The position numbers and the translations under genes are program-made. From JAIBBG01 sp040381475 (GTDB lineage Bacteria > Bacteroidota > Bacteroidia > Flavobacteriales_D > Sanyastnellaceae), in assembly GCA_040381475.1 (NCBI GenBank), contig JBEIHH010000004.1, positions 1 through 64,000 of the forward strand: 64,000 nucleotides of DNA, in the 5' to 3' direction. Positions within the stretch are counted from its first letter, which is position 1; each line of letters starts with the position of its first letter. Below, in pieces: positions 14,299 through 24,500 of the stretch. Under the pieces are notes generated by a model. That model searched no databases. It saw nothing but the letters and a program-made list of their open reading frames with translations, and was not told the DNA's origin.

Positions 14299-16953
14299 GT
14301 GCGGAAGGTTTTCACAAGAATATTACTCATTGTTGCAGGGTTGATCCTGTTGCTCATAACTGCTGCTGCGGTCATTCTCCGGTTTTATGAAGATGATGTG
14401 GTCAAATATGCTCTTGAAAAGGCAAAGACCAGATTTACCACTCGTGTTGAGATTGGATCTGCTGAACTTGCTTTCTGGAAAACATTTCCAAGTGCTTCGT
14501 TGCACCTGAATGATGTTTACGTTGAGGAAACTTTCGAAAACGCAGATACACTTATCTATGCCCAATCGGTATTCCTCAAGTTCAATCTTTTGGACTTGTT
14601 CCGGGCCAATTACAACATTCATACAGTTGATGTGGATGACGCAAAGTTGAATATGCGCATCAACAAGGAGGGAAATGACAACTGGCATTTCTGGAAGTCA
14701 GACGAGAACCAGGGAGATCAATTCAAACTTGAACTTAAAGAGGTTTCCATCGAAAAAACAAGATTCTTGTTTGATGATGCTTCAAGTCGCTTTTTTCTGG
14801 ATGTATATTATGAGGAATCTAAAGGGCAGGGAAAATTTACGGATAGCGAGTTTGATGTCAACTTGAATCTGAAAGGCTTTTTGTATCAGGTCGCCAGTGA
14901 AGGCCAACGTTATGGGGTAAGCAAAAAAATTGAGCTTGTTTCTGTGCTGCATGCGAATACAACCAGCGGCGAATATTCTTTTGCTGACTCGGAGCTTCGG
15001 GTTGAGAAAATGGAGTTGCTGGTGAATGGTAAAGTTCAAACAGGCGACCTGTCGTTGTATGATCTTAGGCTGAAAGGTGAGGATATTGATCTGGATGATT
15101 TGAAAGAAAGTCTTACTGAAAAACAACGACAGTCTTTCGAAAATTATGATTTAACGGGTGAAATAGATCTTGACCTGCATGCCAGTAAAAAGGACAAAGC
15201 AAAACCAGCCGTTTTCGACGTGCGTGTGGTCATGCATGATGGTGAAATGGAACACCGCAGTAGTGGCATGGCTCTTGAAAAGATGCAATGCGATATCGAA
15301 TACTTCAATGCTGGAAAAACGGAGCAACTTACAATTCGTGATTTGAGCAGTAGACTTGGTAATGGTTATTTCACTGTCACGGGGAATGTAAATTCACTGA
15401 GTCGTCCTGTCCTCGATTTGAAAGTTACAGCCGATATGAACCTTCAGGATATAAAGGGATTCTTCGCGCTTGATACACTTGAGCGGTGTGAAGGGCATAT
15501 TCAATCATCTGCAACGATTAGCGGAGAATTGAAATACGTGAAAGCGGATAGTTCATATGATTGGAAAGCACTGTTGGCTTCCGGAGAAGCTCAGCTCGAT
15601 CAGGGAATGGTTAAGCTGAAGAACTCAAACCGGGAGTTTTCTTCTCTGCGAGGTCAGATATCGTTCGATAAAGAAAATGTTCAGATTCAAAGCTTTTCCG
15701 GTATTGTCAATGGTAATGATTTCAATATCACTGGTGCACTCGGGAACTTCATTCCTTTTGTTACCAGCGAAGATGAAAGGCTTTTTCTGGAAGCAAATCT
15801 TATTAGCGGTTATTTTGATTTCACCAACTTGGTCGAAACGAATGCCACGACAAGTGCGGATAATAATTATGTTTTTGAACTCCCGGAGCGCATAGACTTT
15901 GTTTTGAATACTTCGCTGAAAAAATTTGTCTTCAGGAGCTTTGAGGCAACGGATGTTCAGGGTGTCACCAGACTGCAGCAAGGTGCACTAAGGGTAGATC
16001 CTGTGACTTTTAATACTGCCGATGGCCAGTTCAGCGCACAGATTGCAATGAATCGTGTTGGTGGCGATCATTACAGATTGAATTGCCTGGCGACACTGAG
16101 CGACATCAATATCAAAAAGTTATTTAAGGAATTTGAGAATTTTGACCAGGACTTTATTCAGGACAGGCATCTAAAAGGAACTGCCAATGCTTCTGTTCAG
16201 TTTAAAACAGATCTGACAACCGCGCTCGTAATGCTTCCCGATAAAATGGAGAGTCTGATTGATATTTCAATTGACAATGGTGAGTTGTCTGATCTAGAGT
16301 CTTTGCAGGATATTGCGGAATATATCAGAGGAAATAAATGGGTTGCTCCGTTTGTGAATGAAGATAAATTTTCCGAGAAAATGAAAAGCATTTCGTTTTC
16401 TAGACTTGAGAATGTGATTGAAATCAAAAATCGTGTAATTACAATTCCATTGATGGACATTCGCTCCAGCGCGATGGACATCGCAGCTAAGGGCACACAT
16501 ACTTTCGATAACAAGATTGATTATGCTGTAGGGTTTAACCTTCGAGATGTGTTGGTGAGAAAGGAAAAGGAATGGACGGAAGTCGATGATGGATTAGGAA
16601 AAAGAATGTTTATTGCCATGAAAGGAACCACTGATAATCCGGTATTTTCTATGGACAAGGAATTAGCTAAGGAGGTAAGGCAGGCTGAAATGCAGCAGGA
16701 AAAACAGAACATCAAAGCTTTGTTGAATCAGGAGCTGGGGCTCTTCAAGAAGAATGCGGACAAGGTTACTTTTAAAGAAGAAAAAACAGAAACACAAACA
16801 ACCATCACAGTTAATTGGGGTGATGAGAAACAGACTCCTGAAGATCCAAAAAAAGTTGAGAAAAGTCGTATAGACGAAAAGCCTGGAGAGGAGAAAACAT
16901 CGGAACCCGGGAAGAAGAAAAAAGTGCCGAAATGGCTTGAAGAAAAGGAATGA
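14299..16953 (+). CDS. AsmA-like membrane protein
   Basis: An 884-residue protein with one N-terminal membrane helix (residues 7-28) and a long periplasmic part. The first region (ALEKAKTRFTTRVEIGSAEL, then FWKTFPSASLHLNDVYVEE) and the late segment IPLMDIRSSAMDIAAKGTHTF, followed by DNKIDYAVGFNLRDVL, are typical of the AsmA/TamB-like (VPS13-related) superfamily, thought to form lipid-conducting grooves between the two membranes. The C-terminal 80 residues are low-complexity and Lys/Glu-rich. The start is GTG 14299, and the membrane helix follows directly. A gap of 103 bases separates it from the permease; the next gene starts 5 bases after its stop. Its lipid-transport role is inferred from family. 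Confidence 0.86.
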   Translation: MRKVFTRILLIVAGLILLLITAAAVILRFYEDDVVKYALEKAKTRFTTRVEIGSAELAFWKTFPSASLHLNDVYVEETFENADTLIYAQSVFLKFNLLDLFRANYNIHTVDVDDAKLNMRINKEGNDNWHFWKSDENQGDQFKLELKEVSIEKTRFLFDDASSRFFLDVYYEESKGQGKFTDSEFDVNLNLKGFLYQVASEGQRYGVSKKIELVSVLHANTTSGEYSFADSELRVEKMELLVNGKVQTGDLSLYDLRLKGEDIDLDDLKESLTEKQRQSFENYDLTGEIDLDLHASKKDKAKPAVFDVRVVMHDGEMEHRSSGMALEKMQCDIEYFNAGKTEQLTIRDLSSRLGNGYFTVTGNVNSLSRPVLDLKVTADMNLQDIKGFFALDTLERCEGHIQSSATISGELKYVKADSSYDWKALLASGEAQLDQGMVKLKNSNREFSSLRGQISFDKENVQIQSFSGIVNGNDFNITGALGNFIPFVTSEDERLFLEANLISGYFDFTNLVETNATTSADNNYVFELPERIDFVLNTSLKKFVFRSFEATDVQGVTRLQQGALRVDPVTFNTADGQFSAQIAMNRVGGDHYRLNCLATLSDINIKKLFKEFENFDQDFIQDRHLKGTANASVQFKTDLTTALVMLPDKMESLIDISIDNGELSDLESLQDIAEYIRGNKWVAPFVNEDKFSEKMKSISFSRLENVIEIKNRVITIPLMDIRSSAMDIAAKGTHTFDNKIDYAVGFNLRDVLVRKEKEWTEVDDGLGKRMFIAMKGTTDNPVFSMDKELAKEVRQAEMQQEKQNIKALLNQELGLFKKNADKVTFKEEKTETQTTITVNWGDEKQTPEDPKKVEKSRIDEKPGEEKTSEPGKKKKVPKWLEEKE

Positions 16954-16957
16954 CCAC

Positions 16958-18310
16958 ATGAGAGATCTGCCAGCAGCATTTGTTGAGAGAATTAAAACGC
17001 AATTCGGAGACCAAGCGGATCGGATGATTCAAAGTTTGAATTTACCTGCTGAGTCTTCCGTTCGAATCAATCGAAATAAACCTGCTGATCTTCAGCTGGG
17101 ATTTTCCGGGAAAGTGGAGTGGTGTGATGATGGTTATTTTCTGAAGAACCGTCCGGTGTATACTCTGGATCCGCTTTTTCATGCTGGTTGTTATTATCCG
17201 CAAGAGAGTTCATCCATGTTTCTGTCGTTCACACTGAAACAGATTTTTGGACAAAACAAGAAGCTAACTTGTTTGGATTTTTGCGCAGCACCGGGTGGAA
17301 AATCTCTTATAGTATCTGATTTCATTGGTGAAGAAGGCAAACTTATTTCGAATGAAATTAATCGTACACGCAACTCTATTTTGCGTGAGGTAATCACAAA
17401 GTGGGGTTGTAGAAATGTTGCTGTCACTTCTTCCCCTGCATCGGCATTTTCTTCTCTTAAAGGTTTTTTCGATTGTGTCCTGATCGATGCTCCTTGTAGC
17501 GGTGAGGGGATGTTTCGTAAAGACCATGAATCCCGCAACGAGTGGTCTCTTGCGGCTGTTGAGGTATGTGCCAAATCTCAACGTGAAATTATTCAAGAGC
17601 TAAAGGATACGGTCGCGCCCGGGGGCTTTTTGATTTATTCAACCTGTACGTTTTCGCAGAAGGAGAATGAAGGTAGTTGCAAGGAAATAGTAAGCACTGG
17701 AAATTTTGAATCGGTTAGGCTAACCGAAATTCCTTCCGCCGGAATAAGTGAAATCACTGGTGATCGGTATTTTGCATATCAATTCTTGCCGCATCGTGTG
17801 AGGGGTGAAGGCTTTTTTATAAGCGTTTTCAAAAGATCAAATAATGTCGAGCGATATTCCGGTAAGTCGCAAAAGATTTTTCAGGAACCAACAAAAATTG
17901 AAAACTACATTCTGAAAAAATTTGCAATGTTGAATTCTTCAATAATCAAGGATAGAAATGATCAGCTTTGGGTTGGTCCTTTTAATACTGTGGAATTGAA
18001 TTTGTTATCCGGCAAACTCTACTTTACCATGCCGGGCGTATCAGTTGGCCGAATAATCAGAGAAGAATTAATTCCTGATCATCCAATGGCACTCAGCGGA
18101 TTTGAGACAGAGTTCGGATCAGTGGAATTGGACTACGATCAAGCAATGTCATTTTTGAGAGGAGAAGCAATCAATTCTGTTGCACAAATAGGGTGGCGTT
18201 GTGTAACCTTCAGGGGTCACAGGTTGGGTTGGATAAAATGTATGGGTGGAAGAAGCAATAACTATTATCCAAAGGAGTATCGGATAAGAATAAAAAACCC
18301 CGGTCATTGA
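16958..18310 (+). CDS. RsmF/NOL1-type RNA cytosine-5 methyltransferase
   Basis: A 450-residue SAM-dependent m5C RNA methyltransferase. It has the SAM-binding LDFCAAPGGKS (about 106-116), catalytic motif IV DAPCSGEGMF with C180, and motif VI STCTFS with C230, the two-cysteine arrangement of NOP2/NSUN enzymes. A C-terminal RsmF-type domain of about 170 residues ends in GWRCVTFRGHRLGWIKCMGG. Substrate is probably 16S rRNA. ATG 16958 (MRDLPAAFVERIK) is preferred to a TTG seven codons upstream inside the AsmA gene. The last codons and the TGA lie within a terminator hairpin. C-terminal PUA-like elements are compatible with RNA binding. Confidence 0.92.
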   Translation: MRDLPAAFVERIKTQFGDQADRMIQSLNLPAESSVRINRNKPADLQLGFSGKVEWCDDGYFLKNRPVYTLDPLFHAGCYYPQESSSMFLSFTLKQIFGQNKKLTCLDFCAAPGGKSLIVSDFIGEEGKLISNEINRTRNSILREVITKWGCRNVAVTSSPASAFSSLKGFFDCVLIDAPCSGEGMFRKDHESRNEWSLAAVEVCAKSQREIIQELKDTVAPGGFLIYSTCTFSQKENEGSCKEIVSTGNFESVRLTEIPSAGISEITGDRYFAYQFLPHRVRGEGFFISVFKRSNNVERYSGKSQKIFQEPTKIENYILKKFAMLNSSIIKDRNDQLWVGPFNTVELNLLSGKLYFTMPGVSVGRIIREELIPDHPMALSGFETEFGSVELDYDQAMSFLRGEAINSVAQIGWRCVTFRGHRLGWIKCMGGRSNNYYPKEYRIRIKNPGH

Positions 18311-18324
18311 CCGGGGTTTGTTTT
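18295..18324. terminator. Bidirectional terminator between convergent genes
   Basis: An 11-bp inverted repeat, AAACCCCGGTC with GACCGGGGTTT, around an ATT loop. It is followed rightward by TTTGTTTT and preceded by six As, so it can end transcription from both sides. The methyltransferase stop codon (18308-18310) is within the hairpin, and the leftward OmpA-type gene ends 12 bases away. Confidence 0.9.
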
Positions 18325-18335
18325 ATAAGTTATCA

Positions 18336-20522
18336 TCAGATTGAAGTGATTTTGAATTCTGTTCTTCGATTAAACTGATGTTCTTCATCATTGCACTTAA
18401 CATCGTTTTTGCAATGATTGAGGATGAGGCTTTCTCCATATCCTTTACCGTAGAGTCTGTCAGCTGAAATACCCTGTGATATAATATATGAGGCGGCCGC
18501 TTTCGCTCGTTTATCGGAAAGATCGAGGTTGTACTGGTCACTTCCTCTCGCGTCAGAGTGTGAACCCAATTCTATCTTCATTGTTGGATTGTCAATGAGA
18601 ATCTGAACGAGTTTGTTCAACTCTTTGGCTGCATCCGGCCTAATATCCCATTTTTTATAATCGTAATAAATGTTGTCAAGTCGAACAACTTCTCCAACCT
18701 TGGCTTTGAATAATCGGAAATCATGTGTAGCGGCTTTGTTGTTTGGATCAGTTGTTTCGAGTCGATATGTTTGTCTGGCATAATCTTGTTTGGACGCCTC
18801 AAGTTGATATATTTTGTTTTTTTCCAGATAAAAACTATACGTTCCTTGTGCCGCTATAATAACTGAGTCAAGCAGAAGGGTGTCTTTTAGATCGATTTGA
18901 AACAGTCGAACCAAAGCGCCAACTGCAGGTGCATCATTTTCTTCATATAGCACTCTTCCGCTAACCATGTAATCTATTTTCTCCATGACGATGTTTATGT
19001 TTTCCATAACACTTGCCCTTGGATTGGCATTGCGGTTTACCTGACCACTGCGGTATCCAGGTTTATTTGCTTCAAGCGTGATTTCAGGTTTGTAGGGAAC
19101 CATAATAATATATTTTCCCTGGCTGTCTGTTTTAACCTGTATTGTTGAACCATCATCTGTCGGTACGGATACAATGGCATTCGATATGGGTTCAAGAGTT
19201 ACAGCATCTGTAACCAGACCACTCACTTGCACGCTATCAACAGGCTGTATGTGTACTTTATAAATGTCATCATCGCCCTTACCTCCGGCTCTATTGCTGC
19301 TCATATATCCAAGCGTTTCACTTCCATAGCAGATATAGGATAAATCATCGTAATGCGAATTGGCCGGATAACCCATATTTTTCACCGGCAGCTCGTCGTT
19401 TAGGTTTGCATAAAATATGTCGAGACCGCCTAAGCCTACATGACCAGTCGATGAGAAATACAAGATGCTGTCATTCAAAACATAGGGGAACATTTCATCG
19501 CCTGAGGTATTGTATTTCGTTCCTATGTTTTTTGGTGTTCCCCATTTTTCGCCTTCTCTTTCACAATAATACAGGTCAGTCCCACCCTGACCTCCGGGCA
19601 TATCACTGGCAAAGTAGATCCTGTTCCCATTTGTGGATAATGCAGGATGACCTACGTTATACTCTTTGTTGTTGTACGGAAATTTTTCCAGATTACCCCA
19701 TGTCTGTTCTCCCGCTTCATACTTAGTGGTATAAATGCCTAGATTGACGCGGCCCGACTTGGATTTTGCGACTGTGCCTCGCACATAATTATTTCTTGTA
19801 AGGTACATCAGATTCGTTCTTGGATCATACGTCATCGTACCATCGTGATATCTGGAGTTGATTTTGTCAGACATTTTTTCTGCCGATGATAAACTGCTGT
19901 CTGCTCCGAGTGAAGCGATATAAACATTTAGATAAGGTTGCTCATTCCTAGGATAAAGACGTTCGTGTGTTTGCTCAATGTTGCGCGAGGAGCTGAAAAT
20001 AATTTTATCAGCCGAAAATACTCCTGGTGCAAAGTCACTCCAGGACGAATTGATGGATGAATTAGTAAGCGTAAATATGAGCGAGTCTCTGAGAATTTCT
20101 TCTGCAAAATTGGGATTCTGAACATACCTTTTTGCTATATCGTCTTGTGGGTAAATGTCAAGAATTTTCTTGTATACATCTAATGCTTCAGCATACTTGG
20201 CCTGAAACTTCAACACTTCCGCAAGGGCATGCATGTCTTTTTGATTGGCGTTATTTTGTTTCATTAGCTGCTTGTAATAGCCTTCGGCTGAAATAAGGTC
20301 GCCAAGTTTGCGATCGCAATCTGCAACTCTGCGAAGTGCCGTGGAATCATTGGCATATTTCGCATTTGATAGAACATCACGATAAATGGAACCGGCTGTG
20401 CGGTATTCGAACGATTGATAGAACTTATCCGCCAGTGTCATTTTGGATTTCTGTGCTATTCCAATAGCAGGCAACAGGCAGAGCAGTATTACCTTGAAGA
20501 ATAAAAATCCTATTTTTTTCAT
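18336..20522 (-). CDS. PorE-like OmpA family protein (TPR, propeller, CRD, OmpA)
   Basis: A 728-residue exported protein with a signal peptide (about 1-23). In order: TPR helices (about 28-125, with FEYRTAGSIYRDVLSNA and YAEALDVYKKIL), a PD40/WD40-like beta-propeller (about 165-425, with repeats such as RIYFASDMPGGQGGTDLYY and SILYFSSTGHVGLGGLDIFY), one or two carboxypeptidase-regulatory-like beta domains (about 435-600), and a C-terminal OmpA domain (615-728). The OmpA domain keeps the Asp and Arg of SHSDARGSDQYNLDLSDKRA that bind diaminopimelate. This is the architecture of PorE, the peptidoglycan-binding T9SS component of Porphyromonas. It lies 21 bases after the PorP/SprF-like gene and ends at a bidirectional terminator. 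It could be PorE itself or an adhesin-specific paralogue. Confidence 0.88.
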   Translation of the reverse strand: MKKIGFLFFKVILLCLLPAIGIAQKSKMTLADKFYQSFEYRTAGSIYRDVLSNAKYANDSTALRRVADCDRKLGDLISAEGYYKQLMKQNNANQKDMHALAEVLKFQAKYAEALDVYKKILDIYPQDDIAKRYVQNPNFAEEILRDSLIFTLTNSSINSSWSDFAPGVFSADKIIFSSSRNIEQTHERLYPRNEQPYLNVYIASLGADSSLSSAEKMSDKINSRYHDGTMTYDPRTNLMYLTRNNYVRGTVAKSKSGRVNLGIYTTKYEAGEQTWGNLEKFPYNNKEYNVGHPALSTNGNRIYFASDMPGGQGGTDLYYCEREGEKWGTPKNIGTKYNTSGDEMFPYVLNDSILYFSSTGHVGLGGLDIFYANLNDELPVKNMGYPANSHYDDLSYICYGSETLGYMSSNRAGGKGDDDIYKVHIQPVDSVQVSGLVTDAVTLEPISNAIVSVPTDDGSTIQVKTDSQGKYIIMVPYKPEITLEANKPGYRSGQVNRNANPRASVMENINIVMEKIDYMVSGRVLYEENDAPAVGALVRLFQIDLKDTLLLDSVIIAAQGTYSFYLEKNKIYQLEASKQDYARQTYRLETTDPNNKAATHDFRLFKAKVGEVVRLDNIYYDYKKWDIRPDAAKELNKLVQILIDNPTMKIELGSHSDARGSDQYNLDLSDKRAKAAASYIISQGISADRLYGKGYGESLILNHCKNDVKCNDEEHQFNRRTEFKITSI

Positions 20523-20543
20523 AGTGCTTCTTTGTGGATGGGT

Positions 20544-21497
20544 TTAGAAATAGCGCGGTGATATGTCACCTGGAAATCCTTTGATCAAATCAAAACCAAG
20601 CATGATTTCATGGGTGCCATCACTGTATCTGCGTATGTCTGAAAGTGTATAATCGAATGCGTAGCCGATCTTAAATCTATTGTTGATTTCATATTGCAAC
20701 AAAACACCGGCAGCGTCTTGCCACCTGTACATCAATCCTGCCCAGAGTTTGTCATAAAACAAAAATTGTCCTGTCACTTCAGCTCCAATGGGTGCTCCAC
20801 TAACCGCCTTTACAAGAATGGTTGGTTTGAATTTGGTGTAATAGGAAATATCGAACACAGCGCCTGCAATCAGAAAAGCATGCTGCCTTTCTTGATTGTT
20901 AATGAAATCGGGTAGGTCTCCATCAATGAGTTTGTTACTCAGCAGCTTTGGAACTGAAGCTCCTACATAGAATCTCTTGCTATAGTACATCATGCCGAAT
21001 CCGAAGTTGGGCAGCATTTTGCTGCTGATGTTTGCATTGAACGTGTTGTCATCTTCAATGAACGGATTCAGATCGAGCAGATTGGCAGTGAAGAGGTTTG
21101 TTCCTGCCTTAAGCCCGAACGATAATCTTTTTGTTCCTAAAAAGATTCTGTAGCTCGCGTCCAGATAGAAACCCGTTTGTTTCACCGGTCCGTGTGCATC
21201 ATTTACGATAGAACCCCCTAGACTTATGTTTTCTCTCTTTAGCGGCGAATGCACCGTGATGGTCTGGGTGGTTGGTGCCCCCTGAAAGTTGACCCATTGT
21301 GATCGGTGCAGTGCAACTGCGCTCAATCTGTCTGCAGAACCGGCATAGGCTGGATTTACACTCAACGTATTGAACATGTATTGTGTGAACATCGGATCCT
21401 GCTGAGCACGGGCGCTAACGCTCGTGAAGGCCAGTACTATAAAGAGCACCCGGGTGACCTTTATATTTCGGAATATTCTCATTTGTTTGTTTTTCAT
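20544..21497 (-). CDS. PorP/SprF family type IX secretion membrane protein
   Basis: A 317-residue outer-membrane protein with a signal peptide ending near residue 31 (SARAQ). The family signature follows at once: QDPMFTQYMFNTLSVNPAYAG. Alternating amphipathic strands then run to GFDLIKGFPGDISPRYF. PorP-type proteins bridge the T9SS to its substrates; SprF in Flavobacterium johnsoniae is needed for secretion of the neighbouring SprB adhesin. Here the gene begins 11 bases after the giant type B surface protein, so it is probably that protein's dedicated partner (inference from SprB/SprF). The start could also be M6, five codons later. Confidence 0.92.
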   Translation of the reverse strand: MKNKQMRIFRNIKVTRVLFIVLAFTSVSARAQQDPMFTQYMFNTLSVNPAYAGSADRLSAVALHRSQWVNFQGAPTTQTITVHSPLKRENISLGGSIVNDAHGPVKQTGFYLDASYRIFLGTKRLSFGLKAGTNLFTANLLDLNPFIEDDNTFNANISSKMLPNFGFGMMYYSKRFYVGASVPKLLSNKLIDGDLPDFINNQERQHAFLIAGAVFDISYYTKFKPTILVKAVSGAPIGAEVTGQFLFYDKLWAGLMYRWQDAAGVLLQYEINNRFKIGYAFDYTLSDIRRYSDGTHEIMLGFDLIKGFPGDISPRYF

Positions 21498-21508
21498 TTG
21501 TTAAGTGA

Positions 21509-24500
21509 TTAGCGCTTGAGATATACGAATCCCGTAAATACTTTGTCAGGAACCTCCTCATAGGATGCCCCAATACTGAGCACATAGTAGTACGTGGACA
21601 CCGGTAATTGTTCACCTACGGTGCCGGAAGCTACTGAAGTACCGTTCCAGTCTCCTTTATAAGGCGCAGCATTGAAAACTTCTGTTCCCCATCTGTTGAA
21701 TATTTTGATCGAGTTATTGGGATAATAACTGAGATTGGAAATGAAGAATTCTTCGTTGACTCCATCACCGTTTGGTGAAAATGCGTCAGGAATTTTAATC
21801 GTTTCACAATCTTCAACGATGAACACAACACTGTCTGTGCTAATGCCACAGACACCATTGTCTATTGTCCATAACAAAGTGTCGTATATCGGTACTAGAG
21901 GTGTAGTGATCTGTCCGAGATATGAAACGAATGCATCATGGTTAGATGGATCATCAATATCTGCCGGTCCGTTGAGCACCGTCCAAATACCTGTTCCGGG
22001 GAATGTGACTTCATTCCCGCTCAGGTTAAATGGTTCAAATAAATTCGAACAGATCGTAGCACCTTCACCGGCATCCGCAGGTGACTGCTCACTGTCGTAT
22101 ATGGTGATGCACATTTCGTCTGATGTTATACCGCACGCACCGTTGTCTACAGTCCAAACATAACAATTTACTCCAACAGGAATTTCTATGACAATCGCAT
22201 CTGGGTCTTCAGCGTTAAGTATGTTTCCGGTAGCACCAGTCCATTGGCCTGTTGCCAATCCTGCAACGCTTCCCACAAGTGTGCTTCCTTCGAGCTGATA
22301 TTGTGATAATGTGCCGCAGAAGGCTGTGTCTTTTCCTGCTGATGCTACACCAACCATGGAATCATAGATATAAAACCAGACAGTATCCGATGTAAGACCA
22401 TTGTCACAAGGGCCATTGTAAATGTGCCAGACAAATGCCGATTCGTTCAATGCTAATCCGCATGCAGTGGTGATCGCGGAGGACGTGTCGTCAATTGTAG
22501 CGGTTAAATCACCTGCAATTTGTTCCCACCATCCGTAGGCCGGGAATATTGGCTGGCTACCTATTAGATTCACACATGCTGGAGCATCGCAGATGGTTGT
22601 GTCATTGTTGACTGCTGCGTCTGGAGAGTTTGGATCGTATACAAAAACGCGCATGGTATCGATGGATACACCACAATCGCCGTTATCAAATGTCCAGATT
22701 AATTCCGTGATGCCAACGGCAAGATTAGATACCAGAGTTGTTGAATCCAACGGTGAATCAATAACCGGATTTCCAGGATGAGCTCCCAAAGTCCACTGAC
22801 CAATACCAGGGTAGGTAGCTTCACTACCTGCCATTTCTAAACTGTTCACAGGCAGACACAATTCTATATCAGGTCCGGCATTGGCAAGAGGTGCGGTTGC
22901 ATCATAAACGAATATACTTACCGCATCTACGCTCTCAGCGTTGCAAGGTCCGTTGTATACATGCCATTCAACCGTGTGTATACCTACTGTTAGAAAATCT
23001 AATGTTGCATTTGGATCTGTAGTGCTGCTCAATTGACCATTAATAGCAACCGGTACCCAGAATCCGATGGCCGGTATGGCGGGTGCTGTCGCGGCTAGCT
23101 GTGCGGATGAATCCGGGGTGCACAATTGCTGATCCGGACCGGCCAAAGCCTGCGCTGCTGATTCGGGGAATAGATGCACTACTACTGTGTCTTCAGTAAT
23201 AGGATCAATACAAGGTCCATTGTCTATGGTCCATTTGAATACGTTATCGCCTGAGCTTAGTCCTGTAACTTCTGTTACCGGGCTGTTGATGTTTTGGATT
23301 GTGGCACTTCCGGAAATTACTGTCCAGAATCCGGTCGCAGGCACAATTGGCGCATTTCCCACGAGTGTCGTCGATGTTTCGGGGAAACAAATCTCGATGT
23401 CTTCTCCGGCATCAGCGGATGGTTGACCCTGATCATAAACATAAATACAAAGATCATTCGACGGTTGATTGTCGCATGGTCCATTGTAGAATGACCATTC
23501 GAAACAATTGATGCCTACAGGTAGATCGGAAATAACAGTGGTCGCAAGGGTTTCAAAATTTATGCTTCCGCCTCCCTGCGTGTTTGTCCAAAGACCTGTA
23601 TTTGGATCCTGGGGAACTGTAGCACTCATGATTGCAGAGTTCTGCGGGGTGCACATACTTTGATCCGGTCCGGCATCTATTACGATTCCAGGATCGAACA
23701 AGAACACACACACGGTGTCTCTTGTAATACCATCCGGACAAGGTCCGTTGTTTACTTCCCATATAAAACATTGTGTGCCAATACAGAGTTCGCTGACAAG
23801 TGAATTTGGGTTGTTCACGTCACCGATTGGCACCGAACTGCAACCTTCAATTTGTGCCCATTGCCCAACTGCAGGATAGAGCGGGAAGGATGCAGACAGG
23901 TTCACTTCTGTCTGAGGCAGACACAATTCTATGTCCGTTCCTGCATCTGCAGGTGGATTGAACTCATCATAAATAAATACAGAAATGTCATCGAATGATG
24001 AGCCGCATGCACCGTTGTTTAAGTGCCATAAGAAAATATGCTGACCAACTGTGAGATTGGTTACTTCCGAAGCCGGATCTCCTGTAGCTACAACTACAAC
24101 ATTTGGCGAAATGGATTGCCAGTATCCGATCGCAGGTGACGCTGCGGGAGTGGCAGTCATAATGTGAGTGCTCGTCGGCGTACAATAATATGCATCCTGA
24201 CCTGCACTAGGCTGGGTTTGCGTAGGGTCGTTCACAACAACCATGACCTCATCGCTTGTTATTCCACAAGGACCGTTGTTTACAGTCCAACTGAAAACAT
24301 ATGTTCCCACTACAAGTCCTGATACATCAGTTGAAGGACTCTCATTACTAATTATTGTTGCTGGGAAAGGTCCGGAAACCTGTGTCCATAATCCTGTGGC
24401 TGCACCACCTAATATTGAGCCGGTGAGAGATGTAGTTAAAGGTGATAAATCCAGTGGAGCGCACAATGAGTCTGTTTCTCCGGCATCTGCATCTGGTAGA

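Noticed and set aside
16958..18310. Possibility that the RNA methyltransferase is horizontally acquired because of its more AT-rich look
   Set aside because: Both catalytic Cys and the neighbourhood look ordinary, and I cannot measure codon usage by eye well enough to support transfer.
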